Source: Owenweeksia hongkongensis DSM 17368 (GTDB lineage: Bacteria > Bacteroidota > Bacteroidia > Flavobacteriales > Schleiferiaceae). From it: a stretch of 64,000 bases of DNA. The notes under the pieces are model-generated. The model was not told the origin of the DNA. It made no database searches and saw only the letters and a program-made list of their open reading frames with translations. The translations under genes and the position numbers were made by a program. Positions 23,520-33,392 of this stretch are shown here, in pieces; the first letter of the stretch is position 1; each line of letters begins with the position of its first letter. Location: assembly GCF_000236705.1 (NCBI RefSeq), contig NC_016599.1:2418001-2482000 (forward strand), read 5' to 3'.

Positions 23520-25871
23520 ATGAAAAAAATACTATTTACACTATTTGCTGCGCTATTTCTACTGGGTATGCCTCAGGAAGCGAAAGCCAGCCATGCCGCA
23601 GGAGGAGAGATTACCTACAAATACATAGGCGACTCAACCGGGATACCTTACCATTATTGTATCTACCTTACTGTTTATCGCAGAAATGAATCTGGTAGTG
23701 CATCATTACCAGCTACCTTATCTCCTCAGCTACAAGTTACAAGTGGTTGCTTTGGAACTCAATCTTTATCGATGCCTAGAACACCTCCTCCTCCTGGTCG
23801 TGCGGCTGGCGATGGTGGTTGGACTCCTCTAAACTATACCTCGTGCGTTGATGAAAATGATCCAGCAGGTTTTAATATATCTGAGCATAGATACCAAACA
23901 TGTGTTGTACTTCCTGGCAAGTGCTCAGATTTTAAATTTTCATGGTCTCTATGCTGTAGAAACTCAAACATTACAAACCTAGTTAATCCTGCAGGTAATA
24001 ATCTATACCTAGAATCTACCCTTAATAATACTTTAGGACCAAATACTTCAGGTAGATTTTTGAATGCTGCTGCAAAGCAGTTCTGTGTTGGCACATCTTT
24101 CACTTGGTCACAAGCTGCTGCTGAGCCTGATGGCGACTCTTTGCGTTACTCAAAAGGACAACCTTGGAGCGGACCAAATGCCCCAATCCAATGGGCTGCA
24201 ACATACTCTACTCCACAGCCCATGAAAACTGCTAATGGATATAATCTGGATCAAAAGACTGGTACTTTTACATTTGAACCTAGCCAAGTAGAGGTTGATG
24301 TACTTAAGGTTGTAGTTGAAGAATATCGCTATGATTCTACATTTAGTGTATGGCTGCAAAATGGTACAGCAATTCGAGAAATGCAGGTACCTATTGTATC
24401 TCAGTGTAACATTTTAGCGCAGCAAGGATTGACAATTGATACAAACCTTACAGGACCAGGAAACATTCCTGCTAACACTTCTACATTTAATACTGACAGT
24501 CTAAGAGAAATTTATGGCATTACTCAAATTGGAAATGACTCTACCGCTAGCGCGGGTGGATACAATGTCAAAATCCCTGGAGTTCCTTACTTCTGCTATG
24601 ACTCTGTTGTTACCATTGGTTTTAGTACCCGATTGAAGTGTTCTACTTTCTCACCTAATGGTTCTGAATTTAGAATTATTGGGCCTGATGGCGTTACCAG
24701 ACCAGTGGTTGGCGTAAACACCAAATGTGGAACTGACTTGCTTACCGATGAAGTTGATCTTATACTGCACCGTCCATTAGATACTAATGGCCTATTCTTA
24801 CTTTATCTAAAAACTGGTGATGACGGTGATGTACTGGAAAATGAGTGCGGATTTGCTGTTAATCCTTTCTATGCTATTATGATTGAGGTTAATGATTGTC
24901 CTATCCTTGATTATCGCATGTTGAATACTTCGGTAGAGCGTGATATTGACATCAGAATTGATTGGGAAGCTGACAATACCACCTTTAGTGAAAATGTATT
25001 TACCACATGGCAAATCTTAAGAGCTAATAATGACGATCAATTCTACCTACACGACAATGTAGATGATGTACATGCACGTACCTACCTGGACACCACCTTG
25101 AGTGCAGAGCTGGTAGATGGTAGCCCATTTCAATATGCCGTGCAATTAGTACAGAATTATAAAGCTATAACTCCTACTAATGCTATTCGCAGTATTTTAC
25201 TTACTCAAGATAATAATGGAGATAGCACTTCCACATTTACATGGACTGCATACGATGGTTTTGATAATGATACCATATCAGCCAGCAATGATGCTGACAG
25301 CTCTACTTACGAATTTGAAGGAGGTCCCGTAGTTGGGGGTACACCACAGTGGGAAAATATTTGGGGTCCGGCTGCCAACACTGGTGTTTATACCAATTTG
25401 TATAATTGGCCAGATGTAGCCAAAGGAGACTCTGTAGTTTACGCCTACCGCGTTCTAGCTACTGAACCTCAAAATCCAAATAATCCTTTTATTTCGGAAT
25501 CTAATTGGGTTTACCTTGAATTTAAAACGCCAAAAGATCCACCTATTATAATACCTAATGAACCTGTAATTCCAAATGTGTTTACGCCTAATGGTGATGG
25601 GATGAATGACATATTTTATATTCAGTCTGATTACTCCAACGTAAGCATCTCTATATATAACAGATGGGGGAAAATGGTATTTGAAGATATAGATGCTCCA
25701 CAAACGGATTATGACGAAGGCGGAAAAGGCTGGGATGGTAAAGACATAAACAGTGGAAATCAGCTTGCTGATGGCACTTATTATTATGTAATTGAATTAA
25801 GTGACGAAGCTTCTGGCGAAAAGGAGCAACTTAAAGGTCACCTAAATATTTTCACTAGTGGTACCCGCTAG
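23520..25871 (+). CDS. Secreted adhesin-like protein with type-B T9SS C-terminal domain (copy 2)
   Basis: 783 residues, paralogous to the upstream gene over its full length. Shared landmarks are SHAAGGEITYKYIGDS after the signal peptide, a CSDFKFSWSLCCRN core like CPNWKFSWHG in copy 1, SFTWSQAAAEPDGDSLRYS, and the C-terminal PNVFTPNGDGMNDIFYI, IYNRWGKMVFE and KGWDGKDINSG of a type-B T9SS sorting domain. The mature protein should be outside the cell, attached or released by T9SS. A strong terminator follows at 25893. Function as for copy 1: surface adhesion or gliding is inferred; no ligand-binding or enzyme motif is recognised. Confidence 0.85.
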   Translation: MKKILFTLFAALFLLGMPQEAKASHAAGGEITYKYIGDSTGIPYHYCIYLTVYRRNESGSASLPATLSPQLQVTSGCFGTQSLSMPRTPPPPGRAAGDGGWTPLNYTSCVDENDPAGFNISEHRYQTCVVLPGKCSDFKFSWSLCCRNSNITNLVNPAGNNLYLESTLNNTLGPNTSGRFLNAAAKQFCVGTSFTWSQAAAEPDGDSLRYSKGQPWSGPNAPIQWAATYSTPQPMKTANGYNLDQKTGTFTFEPSQVEVDVLKVVVEEYRYDSTFSVWLQNGTAIREMQVPIVSQCNILAQQGLTIDTNLTGPGNIPANTSTFNTDSLREIYGITQIGNDSTASAGGYNVKIPGVPYFCYDSVVTIGFSTRLKCSTFSPNGSEFRIIGPDGVTRPVVGVNTKCGTDLLTDEVDLILHRPLDTNGLFLLYLKTGDDGDVLENECGFAVNPFYAIMIEVNDCPILDYRMLNTSVERDIDIRIDWEADNTTFSENVFTTWQILRANNDDQFYLHDNVDDVHARTYLDTTLSAELVDGSPFQYAVQLVQNYKAITPTNAIRSILLTQDNNGDSTSTFTWTAYDGFDNDTISASNDADSSTYEFEGGPVVGGTPQWENIWGPAANTGVYTNLYNWPDVAKGDSVVYAYRVLATEPQNPNNPFISESNWVYLEFKTPKDPPIIIPNEPVIPNVFTPNGDGMNDIFYIQSDYSNVSISIYNRWGKMVFEDIDAPQTDYDEGGKGWDGKDINSGNQLADGTYYYVIELSDEASGEKEQLKGHLNIFTSGTR

Positions 25872-25892
25872 GCTCAAGTAAAACATAAGTCT

Positions 25893-25932
25893 AAAAAATC
25901 CCGCTCTGCATATTGCAGAGCGGGATTTTTTT
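25893..25932 (+). terminator. Intrinsic terminator after the T9SS paralogues
   Basis: A GC-rich stem AATCCCGCTCTGCA with its exact complement TGCAGAGCGGGATT around TAT, followed by a T-run on the plus strand. The A-run on the left also makes it partly active in the other direction. Confidence 0.85.
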
Positions 25933-26004
25933 GTTGTCCCAACCTTTGACTAATGCAGGGTCTACTCTCAGAGAGAACTTCAATAAGATTGATTTTAAAA
26001 CAAA

Positions 26005-26036
26005 AAAGCCGCCTCGAAATATTTTGAGGCGGCTTT
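26005..26036 (-). terminator. Intrinsic terminator of the accC operon
   Basis: Arms AAAGCCGCCTC (26005-26015) and GAGGCGGCTTT (26026-26036) are exact complements. On the minus strand the stem is followed by a run of Ts. It lies 28 bases after the accC stop and ends the fatty-acid operon. Confidence 0.85.
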
Positions 26037-26064
26037 CATAAGAACTATATGCGTTTTCTAATTT

Positions 26065-27408
26065 CTAAGCCTTCTCAAGCTTAAAATCTTCCATAAACTT
26101 CGTTGTATAGTTTCCTGCCAAATACTCAGGATCATCCATCAAGGCTCTGTGGAAAGGAATAGTTGTTTTAACACCTTCTATTACAAACTCATCCAAGGCT
26201 CTACGCATTTTGTCAATGGCCTCTTCGCGGGTTTGAGCTGTAGTAATAAGCTTCGCAATCATTGAATCATAGTATGGAGGAATCATATATCCTGCATAAA
26301 CGTGAGTGTCCAACCTTACTCCATGACCACCTGGGGCATGAAAAGTAGTAATGGCACCTGGTGACGGTCTGAAGCCATTCAAAGGATCTTCAGCATTAAT
26401 TCTACATTCGATAGAATGCAACTGCGGCTCATAATTCTTACCCGAAATTGGGATGCCTGCAGCTACTTTAATCTGCTCTCTAATCAAGTCATAATCTATA
26501 ACCTGCTCAGTAATTGGATGCTCTACCTGAATACGCGTATTCATTTCCATAAAGTAGAAATTGCGATGCTTATCAACCAAAAATTCGATTGTACCTGCAC
26601 CTTCGTACTTAATGTACTCAGAAGCTTTTACAGCAGCTTCTCCCATTCGCTTACGCAAATCCTTTGTCATAAACGGGGAAGGAGTTTCTTCCGTAAGCTT
26701 TTGGTGCCTGCGCTGAATTGAGCAATCTCTTTCTGAAAGGTGACAAGCTTTACCCGTAGAATCACCTACCACCTGAATCTCGATATGACGAGGTTCCTCG
26801 ATAAGCTTTTCCATGTACATTCCATCATTACCAAAAGCTGCACCAGCTTCCTGACGGGCACTGTCCCAAGCTTTTCTAAGGTCTTCTTTTTTCCAAACAG
26901 CACGCATACCTTTACCACCACCACCGGCAGTAGCTTTTAGCATTACTGGGTAACCCATTTCAGCGGCAAGCTTTTCAGTCTCTTCGTAAGACTCCAATAG
27001 GCCATCAGACCCGGGAATTGTAGGCACACCAGCGGCTTTCATGGTAGCTTTGGCCGTGGCCTTGTCTCCCATTTGGTCAATCATTTCTGGGGTTGGCCCT
27101 ATAAACTTGATACCATTCTCAGTACAAATTCTAGAAAACTTACTGTTTTCTGACAAGAAACCATAACCAGGATGTACTGCATCAGCGTTGGTGATTTCTG
27201 CAGCAGCAATAATATTGGGTATGTTTAGGTACGATTCGCTGCTCGCTGCAGGACCAATACATACCGCTTCATCTGCAAACCTAACGTGGAGGCTATCTTT
27301 ATCAGCGGTGCTATACACAGCCACTGTTTTGATGCCCATTTCCTTGCACGTTCTTATTACGCGCAAAGCAATTTCACCTCGGTTGGCTATTAATATTTTC
27401 TTAAACAT
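26065..27408 (-). CDS. accC: Acetyl-CoA carboxylase, biotin carboxylase subunit
   Basis: 447 residues, full length. It has the biotin-carboxylase N-terminal fold ([21 protein letters not shown]), an ATP-grasp domain with [12 protein letters not shown], the signature [15 protein letters not shown], and the C-terminal domain. It carboxylates the biotin on AccB with bicarbonate and ATP. It is the last gene of the DUF177-rpmF-plsX-fabH-accB-accC cluster. The carboxyltransferase genes accA and accD are not in the window. Confidence 0.96.
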   Translation of the reverse strand: MFKKILIANRGEIALRVIRTCKEMGIKTVAVYSTADKDSLHVRFADEAVCIGPAASSESYLNIPNIIAAAEITNADAVHPGYGFLSENSKFSRICTENGIKFIGPTPEMIDQMGDKATAKATMKAAGVPTIPGSDGLLESYEETEKLAAEMGYPVMLKATAGGGGKGMRAVWKKEDLRKAWDSARQEAGAAFGNDGMYMEKLIEEPRHIEIQVVGDSTGKACHLSERDCSIQRRHQKLTEETPSPFMTKDLRKRMGEAAVKASEYIKYEGAGTIEFLVDKHRNFYFMEMNTRIQVEHPITEQVIDYDLIREQIKVAAGIPISGKNYEPQLHSIECRINAEDPLNGFRPSPGAITTFHAPGGHGVRLDTHVYAGYMIPPYYDSMIAKLITTAQTREEAIDKMRRALDEFVIEGVKTTIPFHRALMDDPEYLAGNYTTKFMEDFKLEKA

Positions 27409-27444
27409 AAGATGTAAATTTTGTGAAGATAGATTTGAAAAATC

Positions 27445-27948
27445 CTAAGAAGGATCTACCAAGAATAATGGTTGATCGTACTCTACAGGAGTTTGATCAT
27501 CCACTAGTATCTTAACAATTTTACCGCTCACTTCACTCTCAATTTCATTGAAAAGCTTCATAGCTTCAATAATACAAACTACTGAACCAGAAGAAATATC
27601 ATCACCAACGTTTACAAACAATTCCTTATCAGGACTTGGTCTGCGATAGAAAGTTCCGATCATTGGGCTCTTGATGGCAATGTATTTTGAATCATCATCT
27701 TCTGCAGCTGGAGCAGCAGGAGCGTCTCCACCTGTAGGAGCAGGAGCAGCAGCCTGAGGAGCAGCTTGCTGAGGCATAGGTGCCTGAGCCATTTGCGGCA
27801 TAGAGTATACCTGTGGAACAGGGTTTTCGCTCTTATATGCAGCGTCAGTTTTAATATTGATTTTAAAGTCTTCCGTTTCCAGATTCACTTCAGCTGCTCC
27901 TGAACGAGCTACGAATTTTATTAAGTTCTGTATTTCTTTAATATCCAT
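27445..27948 (-). CDS. accB: Acetyl-CoA carboxylase biotin carboxyl carrier protein
   Basis: 167 residues. An N-terminal helical region ([20 protein letters not shown]) precedes a flexible Ala/Pro/Gln-rich linker (about 45-82) and the biotinyl domain. The biotin-accepting lysine is in [10 protein letters not shown], the standard motif. It carries carboxybiotin between AccC and the carboxyltransferase. It is 36 bases upstream of accC, in the common accB-accC order. Confidence 0.96.
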   Translation of the reverse strand: MDIKEIQNLIKFVARSGAAEVNLETEDFKINIKTDAAYKSENPVPQVYSMPQMAQAPMPQQAAPQAAAPAPTGGDAPAAPAAEDDDSKYIAIKSPMIGTFYRRPSPDKELFVNVGDDISSGSVVCIIEAMKLFNEIESEVSGKIVKILVDDQTPVEYDQPLFLVDPS

Positions 27949-27989
27949 TTTCGAACTGTTTACAGTTTATACACAAATCTATTAAAATG

Positions 27990-28985
27990 CTATGAAGGGT
28001 CGTACGCCCATTTAAGGTACAATGCTCCCCAGGTAAATCCACCGCCAAAGGCAGCGAGTACTAAGTTATCTCCTTTTTTCAATTGCTTCTCATAATCCCA
28101 CAATAAAAGCGGTAACGTACCATTGGTAGTATTCCCATACCTATCTATGTTAAGCATCACCTTTTCTTCCCCTAAACCCATACGGTTTGCGGTAGCACTG
28201 ATGATACGCATATTAGCCTGGTGTGGAACCAACCAGTTAACATCTTCAGCAGTAAGGTTATTGCGCTCCATTATTTTAGCGCTGTAATCTGCCATATTGG
28301 TCACGGCAAATTTAAACACCTGCTGGCCTTCCTGATGAACAAAGTGTTCCTTGTTTTCAACAGTTTCTTTGGAAGGCGGTGACATAGAGCCTCCTGATTT
28401 TATATACAGAAACTCTCTACCCCCACCATCACTCTTCAAAATTGAATCTTGTACACCAAGGCCTTCTTCGCTTGGCTCGAGCAGAACGGCTCCAGCACCA
28501 TCACCAAAAATCACACAAGTAGTACGGTCCGAATAATCGATGATAGAAGACATTTTATCTCCACCAATCACCAATACTTTTGAATATTTTCCGGTTTCAA
28601 TAAACTGAGAACCAGTGGTAAGACCAAACAAAAAGCCAGAACATGCAGCTTGCAAATCCCAACCAAAAGCATTGGTTGCTCCTATTTGTGTTGCCACATA
28701 AGCAGCCGTGGAAGCTACTGGCATATCAGGTGTTGCGGTACAACAAATCACCAACTCTATTTCTTTAGGGTCAAGGTTGCGTTTGGCCAACAAATCTTCC
28801 GCAGCTTTTATAGCCATGAAAGAGGTGCCTAAACCTTCCCCCTTTAAAATTCTTCTTTCCTTAATTCCGGTACGGGTCATTATCCATTCATCCGTAGTAT
28901 CTACCATGGTTTCCAATATTTTATTGGTCAACCTATACTCGGGAACGTATCCCCCAACCGCTGTAATCGCAGCTTTCAATCCCAT
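27990..28985 (-). CDS. fabH: 3-oxoacyl-ACP synthase III
   Basis: 331 residues. The thiolase-fold triad is visible: Cys in LQAACSGFLFG, His in WLVPHQANMRI and Asn in YGNTTNGTLPL. It condenses acetyl-CoA (or a branched starter, common in Bacteroidota) with malonyl-ACP to begin fatty acid synthesis. Its start codon overlaps the plsX stop by one base (TAATG), so the two are translationally coupled. Confidence 0.96.
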   Translation of the reverse strand: MGLKAAITAVGGYVPEYRLTNKILETMVDTTDEWIMTRTGIKERRILKGEGLGTSFMAIKAAEDLLAKRNLDPKEIELVICCTATPDMPVASTAAYVATQIGATNAFGWDLQAACSGFLFGLTTGSQFIETGKYSKVLVIGGDKMSSIIDYSDRTTCVIFGDGAGAVLLEPSEEGLGVQDSILKSDGGGREFLYIKSGGSMSPPSKETVENKEHFVHQEGQQVFKFAVTNMADYSAKIMERNNLTAEDVNWLVPHQANMRIISATANRMGLGEEKVMLNIDRYGNTTNGTLPLLLWDYEKQLKKGDNLVLAAFGGGFTWGALYLKWAYDPS

Positions 28986-29932
28986 TACTTTTTAAAAACC
29001 TTAGTTATGTTTTCCGATAATTTTGCTTTGGCCACTTTTTCAGTAGCCAATATCATATTAGCAATGGCAGTAGATCCGGATACACCGTGACCTAAAATCA
29101 CATTACCATTAACCCCCAAAATTGGAGTTCCTCCGTATCGCTCGTAATTGAACTTATCCAGAAATGGATCTTCGATGTTTCTATATTGAAGCAATTTATA
29201 AAAAGCCTCTGCTTGTTTCAAAAACACATTTCCAGTAAAACCATCACAAACGGTAACATCCACACGATTCTCATAAAAATCTCGTGCTTCAAGATTACCC
29301 ACAAATGTAAGGTCTTTTGCTGTCTTTAAAATTTCATAAGCTTTTTGATAAAGGAGACTTCCTTTACCTTCTTCTGCGCCAGTATTTAATAGGCCTATTC
29401 TTGGTGATTCTACACCATGAACCAGACGAGCATACGTTTCGCCCAGCTTGGCAAATTGCAGAAACATTTCGGGTTTGGCATCTACGTTTATACCTACATC
29501 CACTAATGTATTAAACCCACCATCCTTTTGGGGAAATGAGCTTACCACACATGGACGAAGCACACCTTCTATTGGCTTTAATGCATTAAAAGCACCCACC
29601 ATCATGGCTCCTGAGTTTCCGGCACTGCCAAAACCCTGAAGCACACCACGAGAGAGCAAGCCAAAGCCTACAGCCAAAGATGAGTTTGTTTTTTGCTGCA
29701 AAGCTTTTACCGGATGTTCATCCATAGCAATAGCTTCTTCAGCGTTGACCACCTTTAGCTTTTCACTTTCACTCAAGCCATTTTTGGCTAAAAATTCATG
29801 AATAGGTTTTTCAGGGCCAATAAGGTAAAGACAGGTGTCTTCACCTAAGTCAGGCAGTGCTTTCGCACTACCCTCCAGTGTAACTTTGGGTGCCGAGTCG
29901 CCACCCATAATATCTATTCCGATATTAGTCAT
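28985..29932 (-). CDS. plsX: Phosphate acyltransferase PlsX
   Basis: 315 residues from MTNIGIDIMGGD; an ATG two codons upstream is also possible. It has the PlsX signature DIMGGDSAPKV, DEHPVKALQQK and FVGNLEARDF, and the C-terminal GVNGNVILGHG. It makes acyl-phosphate from acyl-ACP for phospholipid synthesis. The order rpmF-plsX-fabH is conserved across bacteria. A hairpin with a U-run lies directly before the start codon. Confidence 0.95.
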   Translation of the reverse strand: MTNIGIDIMGGDSAPKVTLEGSAKALPDLGEDTCLYLIGPEKPIHEFLAKNGLSESEKLKVVNAEEAIAMDEHPVKALQQKTNSSLAVGFGLLSRGVLQGFGSAGNSGAMMVGAFNALKPIEGVLRPCVVSSFPQKDGGFNTLVDVGINVDAKPEMFLQFAKLGETYARLVHGVESPRIGLLNTGAEEGKGSLLYQKAYEILKTAKDLTFVGNLEARDFYENRVDVTVCDGFTGNVFLKQAEAFYKLLQYRNIEDPFLDKFNYERYGGTPILGVNGNVILGHGVSGSTAIANMILATEKVAKAKLSENITKVFKK

Positions 29933-29936
29933 AAAC

Positions 29937-29966
29937 AAAAAAAGGCAGCTTTAAACTACCTTTTTT
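29937..29966 (-). terminator. Attenuator-like hairpin between rpmF and plsX
   Basis: On the minus strand AAAAAAGGTAG, a loop and CTGCCTTTTTT form an 11-bp stem including one G-U pair, followed by more Ts. It lies 4 bases upstream of the plsX start codon, inside the operon. It may reduce read-through from the ribosomal-protein gene into the lipid genes. Confidence 0.5.
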
Positions 29967-29972
29967 CAGCAT

Positions 29973-30161
29973 TTAAGCTACTTCTTTTTCCATTACCACT
30001 TTACCTTTATAGTAAAGCTTTCCTTCGTGCCAGTGTGCACGGTGGTAAAGGTGAGGCTCGCCTGTAGTAGCGCAAATTGCTACGGTAGGAGCTACAGCTT
30101 TGTAGTGAGTTCTACGCTTGTCTCTTCTTGTTTTTGATATCTTCCGTTTAGGATGTGCCAT
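29973..30161 (-). CDS. rpmF: 50S ribosomal protein L32
   Basis: 62 residues. It begins [19 protein letters not shown], the L32 signature. The zinc-ribbon cysteines of the classical form are missing except for one ([18 protein letters not shown]), so this is the zinc-independent type common in flavobacteria. It sits 21 bases after the DUF177 gene and before plsX, the usual arrangement. Confidence 0.95.
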   Translation of the reverse strand: MAHPKRKISKTRRDKRRTHYKAVAPTVAICATTGEPHLYHRAHWHEGKLYYKGKVVMEKEVA

Positions 30162-30182
30162 TGCGTATGGTTTATTACAATT

Positions 30183-30698
30183 TTAATTCAGTAAATCCTT
30201 TAACTTATCCCAGCGTGGATCCGTACTTTCGTCTTCACCACCTTTTAAGTCCTCAAGTTTATTCAACACTTCTTTTCCCTTCTCTCCATTTTGAACCTCC
30301 GGGCTTACTCGTTTCAAAGGAATAGCCAATGCTGTAGTTTCATATAAATATTGCCCTACGTAGAGAAGGTATTCACCATGCGGCAAAATTAAAATCTCTT
30401 CATTGGAATCATTGTACTCTTCTCCAAACTTCACGAGGAGCGAAAAATCACCTTCAATAGGCAAATCAAACGGCTCACCGCTAATGTCACAAAGAATCTC
30501 TACAACACCTTTTACAACTGCCTTCACTTCAAGCCCGTTTTCCTTTTTCACAAGGTCCACGTCAGCTTTTATTCTCGGGCGCGTAAATTCCGAATACTCA
30601 AAATGTTCAAAGAACTTGTCATCCAATTGAAATTCAAAAGAATGCATCCCTAACTTAAGGCCTGAAAACTTGATGTTATATTCCTTCAAATTCTTCAT
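30183..30698 (-). CDS. DUF177 (YceD-family) protein
   Basis: 171 residues. The core has VKGVVEILCDISGEPFDLPIE and LVKFGEEYNDSN, corresponding to the central C-x-R-x-L-E-P region of the DUF177 family, although the second cysteine is absent, and an acidic C terminus (GGEDESTDPRWDKLKDLL). The DPRW near the end is characteristic. Homologues lie next to rpmF in most bacteria and are linked to 23S rRNA or 50S biogenesis. The exact activity is not known. It is the first gene of the rpmF-plsX-fabH-accB-accC cluster. Confidence 0.88.
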   Translation of the reverse strand: MKNLKEYNIKFSGLKLGMHSFEFQLDDKFFEHFEYSEFTRPRIKADVDLVKKENGLEVKAVVKGVVEILCDISGEPFDLPIEGDFSLLVKFGEEYNDSNEEILILPHGEYLLYVGQYLYETTALAIPLKRVSPEVQNGEKGKEVLNKLEDLKGGEDESTDPRWDKLKDLLN

Positions 30699-30763
30699 TT
30701 CACCCTATTCATCGTTAGAGCCGGCAAAGATATAAAATCTTTTAGTACGCAAGTGCGTAATAA

Positions 30764-31819
30764 TCAGTAATCTTTCTTGCCCTTTTTTATCGGAAGTGGA
30801 TTTTTATGTATTTCCACGCTTATTCCTTTATTTCTCACCAAGTCACAAGCTAAGTAAACCGCCTCTCTAAAAGAAGATTCAGAGGCTTCTCCCTTTCCTG
30901 CAATGTCAAAACCTGTTCCGTGGTCCGGGCTGGTGCGAATAACATTTAGCCCGGCTGTATAATTTACCCCTTGCCCAAAAGACATAGACTTAAAAGGTAT
31001 CAGACCTTGATCGTGATACATCGCCAAAATAGCATCATAATGCTTATGCTTGTTGCTCCCAAAAAAACTATCTGCAGGAAACGGCCCAAAAGCCATCACC
31101 CCTTTATCAAAAGCTGCCTGAATAGCCGGGGAAACAATTTTCTCATCTTCATCACCAATCACGCCTCCATCACCAGCATGAGGATTTAGCGCAAGCACAG
31201 CAATCTTTCCCTTCTTTTTATGAAAATCATAATTGAGGCTTCGGCTTAGCTCCACCAATTTATTGGTCAACATTTCCGTATTGATAGTTCCGGTAACCTT
31301 TGCAAGCGGAATATGAACAGTTGCCAAAGCCATGCGCATCTCTTCGCTCACCATCATCATGGTGCTCTTTCCTTCAAAATTACTTTCAAGAAAATCTGTG
31401 TGACCGGTAAACTTAAATTCCTCGCTTTGTATGCTGTTTTTGTGAATTGGAGCTGTTACAATAGCATCAATCTTTCCGTCTTTGAAAGCTTCAACAGCGG
31501 CTTGCAAAGATTTTAAGGCAAACTTACCCACCTCCTTATTTTCCTTTCCAAATTCAAGATTTACCTCGTCATTCCAGCAATTTAGCAAATTAGCTTTACG
31601 ATCTGATATCTGACCAAAGTCATTACAAATATGGAAATTGAAATGATCCATATTTAACGCCTTGCGGTGATAAGACGCCACTTTAGAAGAAGCAAAAACC
31701 ACAGGTGTGCACAAATCCATCATGTCTCCATTGCTGAAGGTTTTCATGATAATTTCCATACCAATGCCATTCAGGTCTCCACAACTAATGCCTATTATCG
31801 GCTTTCTCGATTCGCTCAT
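30764..31819 (-). CDS. pdxA: 4-hydroxythreonine-4-phosphate dehydrogenase
   Basis: 351 residues. It has the PdxA landmarks GISCGDLNGIGMEI, FTGHTDFLE, TVHIPLAKV, LNPHAGDGG, MYHDQGLIPFK and TSPDHGTGFDIAG, with the metal-binding histidines in place. It oxidises 4-phosphohydroxy-threonine in the DXP-dependent route to pyridoxal phosphate; that route needs DXP, which the Dxs encoded at 36690 could supply. Its start overlaps the pepA stop by one base. Confidence 0.95.
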   Translation of the reverse strand: MSESRKPIIGISCGDLNGIGMEIIMKTFSNGDMMDLCTPVVFASSKVASYHRKALNMDHFNFHICNDFGQISDRKANLLNCWNDEVNLEFGKENKEVGKFALKSLQAAVEAFKDGKIDAIVTAPIHKNSIQSEEFKFTGHTDFLESNFEGKSTMMMVSEEMRMALATVHIPLAKVTGTINTEMLTNKLVELSRSLNYDFHKKKGKIAVLALNPHAGDGGVIGDEDEKIVSPAIQAAFDKGVMAFGPFPADSFFGSNKHKHYDAILAMYHDQGLIPFKSMSFGQGVNYTAGLNVIRTSPDHGTGFDIAGKGEASESSFREAVYLACDLVRNKGISVEIHKNPLPIKKGKKDY

Positions 31820-33246
31820 TATGCCATAGATTTTACAAAATCAAACAACATTCTCACACCAACTCCGGTTCCTCCTTGCAAACGGTAGCTATCATCACTA
31901 CCCAAAAACGCAGGACCGGCAATATCTAAATGTATCCATGGATAATCAGTAAAACGCTCCAGGAACTTTCCAGCCGTAATCGCCCCGCCTTCGCGACCAC
32001 CAATATTTTTCACATCGGCAATAGTAGATTTTAACAAGTCATTGTATTCATCCCAAAAAGGAAACTGAGCAATACGCTCGTACACTTCTTTACCAGAATT
32101 ATCCAAACGATTCATTGCTTCTTGACCTGCCGTTCCCATGGCCACAACTCCAAATTTGCCAATCGCCACAGCTGCCGCTCCGGTAAGTGTGGCTAAATCA
32201 ATTACCAATGCTGGGTTCAACTTTTTGGCGTAAGCCAGTGCGTCTGCCAAAATCATTCTTCCTTCGGCATCGGTATTCAACACCTCAACGGTACTGCCAT
32301 CATACATAGTAATCACATCGCCTGGCACGTAAGCAATTTCGCCAGGTCGATTGTCCGTTGCTGGAATAAGTCCAATAACTTTTACAGGAAGTTTTGCTTC
32401 GGCAATAGCAGACATTGCACCGATTACCGCTGCGGCTCCACCCATATCACTCTTCATACTATCCATAGACCCAGCAGTTGGCTTAAGGCTCAAACCACCT
32501 GTATCGTATACCACACCTTTACCAACAAGAACTAATGGCTTTTCGTTAGTGGCGTTTTCTGGGGTGTACTCCAAAATAGAAAAAGTAGGAGGGTCAATAC
32601 TTCCGCGATTTACAGCAAGAAGCCCACCCATCTTAAGGGTTTCGATTTTCTTCTTGTTCATCACCTCTACTTTGAAGCCTTTCTCTTTTCCGAGTTTAGA
32701 AGCCTCTTCAGCTAACTGAACTGCCGTTAAATAACTTAAAGGCTCGTTTACTAGATTTCGAGCAGCGTACACACCATTAGTTGTGGCCTGTAACTCAGTT
32801 ACTCTTTCATCACTAATTCCGTGTAGTATAATTTCTTCTAAACCGTGATGGCGCTTTTCTTTATCAGAAAAGTATTTTAGAAACTGGTAAGCTCCCAAAG
32901 CCAATCCCTCCGCCAGATAGTATGCGTTTTCATTTGCCGAAAGGCTAGAAACCGAAACCACTTTTGTTTTTTGCGAAGCCAACATTTTGAAGCACTTCAC
33001 ACCTTCCATTCTTAATTTTTCCTGAAACTGTTCTTTAGCAAGCTTTTTGCTTGATACTTTTACCAAATAAAGAAATGCAGGAAATCTGTTGATTCTTGAA
33101 ATATTTCGAGCTTCGTCTTTAGCTGAATCTTCAACATAAGCTAATTCGCTCTTGGAAAGGTTCAAAGATTCTAGTTCCTTTATTTCAGAATATATGTAGA
33201 CTGAGCTTTCTGTAGCTTCTGCGCTCTTGGCTGCTCTAATGTTCAT
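31819..33246 (-). CDS. pepA: Leucyl aminopeptidase (M17 family)
   Basis: 475 residues. The C-terminal M17 catalytic domain is intact, with the metal and catalytic residues in VGKGVVYDTGGLSLKP, MKSDMGGAAAV and VLNTDAEGRMILADAL. The N-terminal domain is more variable. It is a cytoplasmic dizinc aminopeptidase that removes N-terminal residues from peptides. It is co-transcribed with pdxA through a one-base overlap. Confidence 0.94.
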   Translation of the reverse strand: MNIRAAKSAEATESSVYIYSEIKELESLNLSKSELAYVEDSAKDEARNISRINRFPAFLYLVKVSSKKLAKEQFQEKLRMEGVKCFKMLASQKTKVVSVSSLSANENAYYLAEGLALGAYQFLKYFSDKEKRHHGLEEIILHGISDERVTELQATTNGVYAARNLVNEPLSYLTAVQLAEEASKLGKEKGFKVEVMNKKKIETLKMGGLLAVNRGSIDPPTFSILEYTPENATNEKPLVLVGKGVVYDTGGLSLKPTAGSMDSMKSDMGGAAAVIGAMSAIAEAKLPVKVIGLIPATDNRPGEIAYVPGDVITMYDGSTVEVLNTDAEGRMILADALAYAKKLNPALVIDLATLTGAAAVAIGKFGVVAMGTAGQEAMNRLDNSGKEVYERIAQFPFWDEYNDLLKSTIADVKNIGGREGGAITAGKFLERFTDYPWIHLDIAGPAFLGSDDSYRLQGGTGVGVRMLFDFVKSMA

Positions 33247-33392
33247 CTAAGTATTTTATTAAATTTGATAGCAAAAGTATTATTATTTCAGGCAACCACT
33301 AACCAGAGTGCAACTCCTTTAAAATATGCTTGTTTAAATAGAGTTATAAAGCTAGGCGAAAACAATTATGCTAGCGCTCTCAAGAAATTTTC

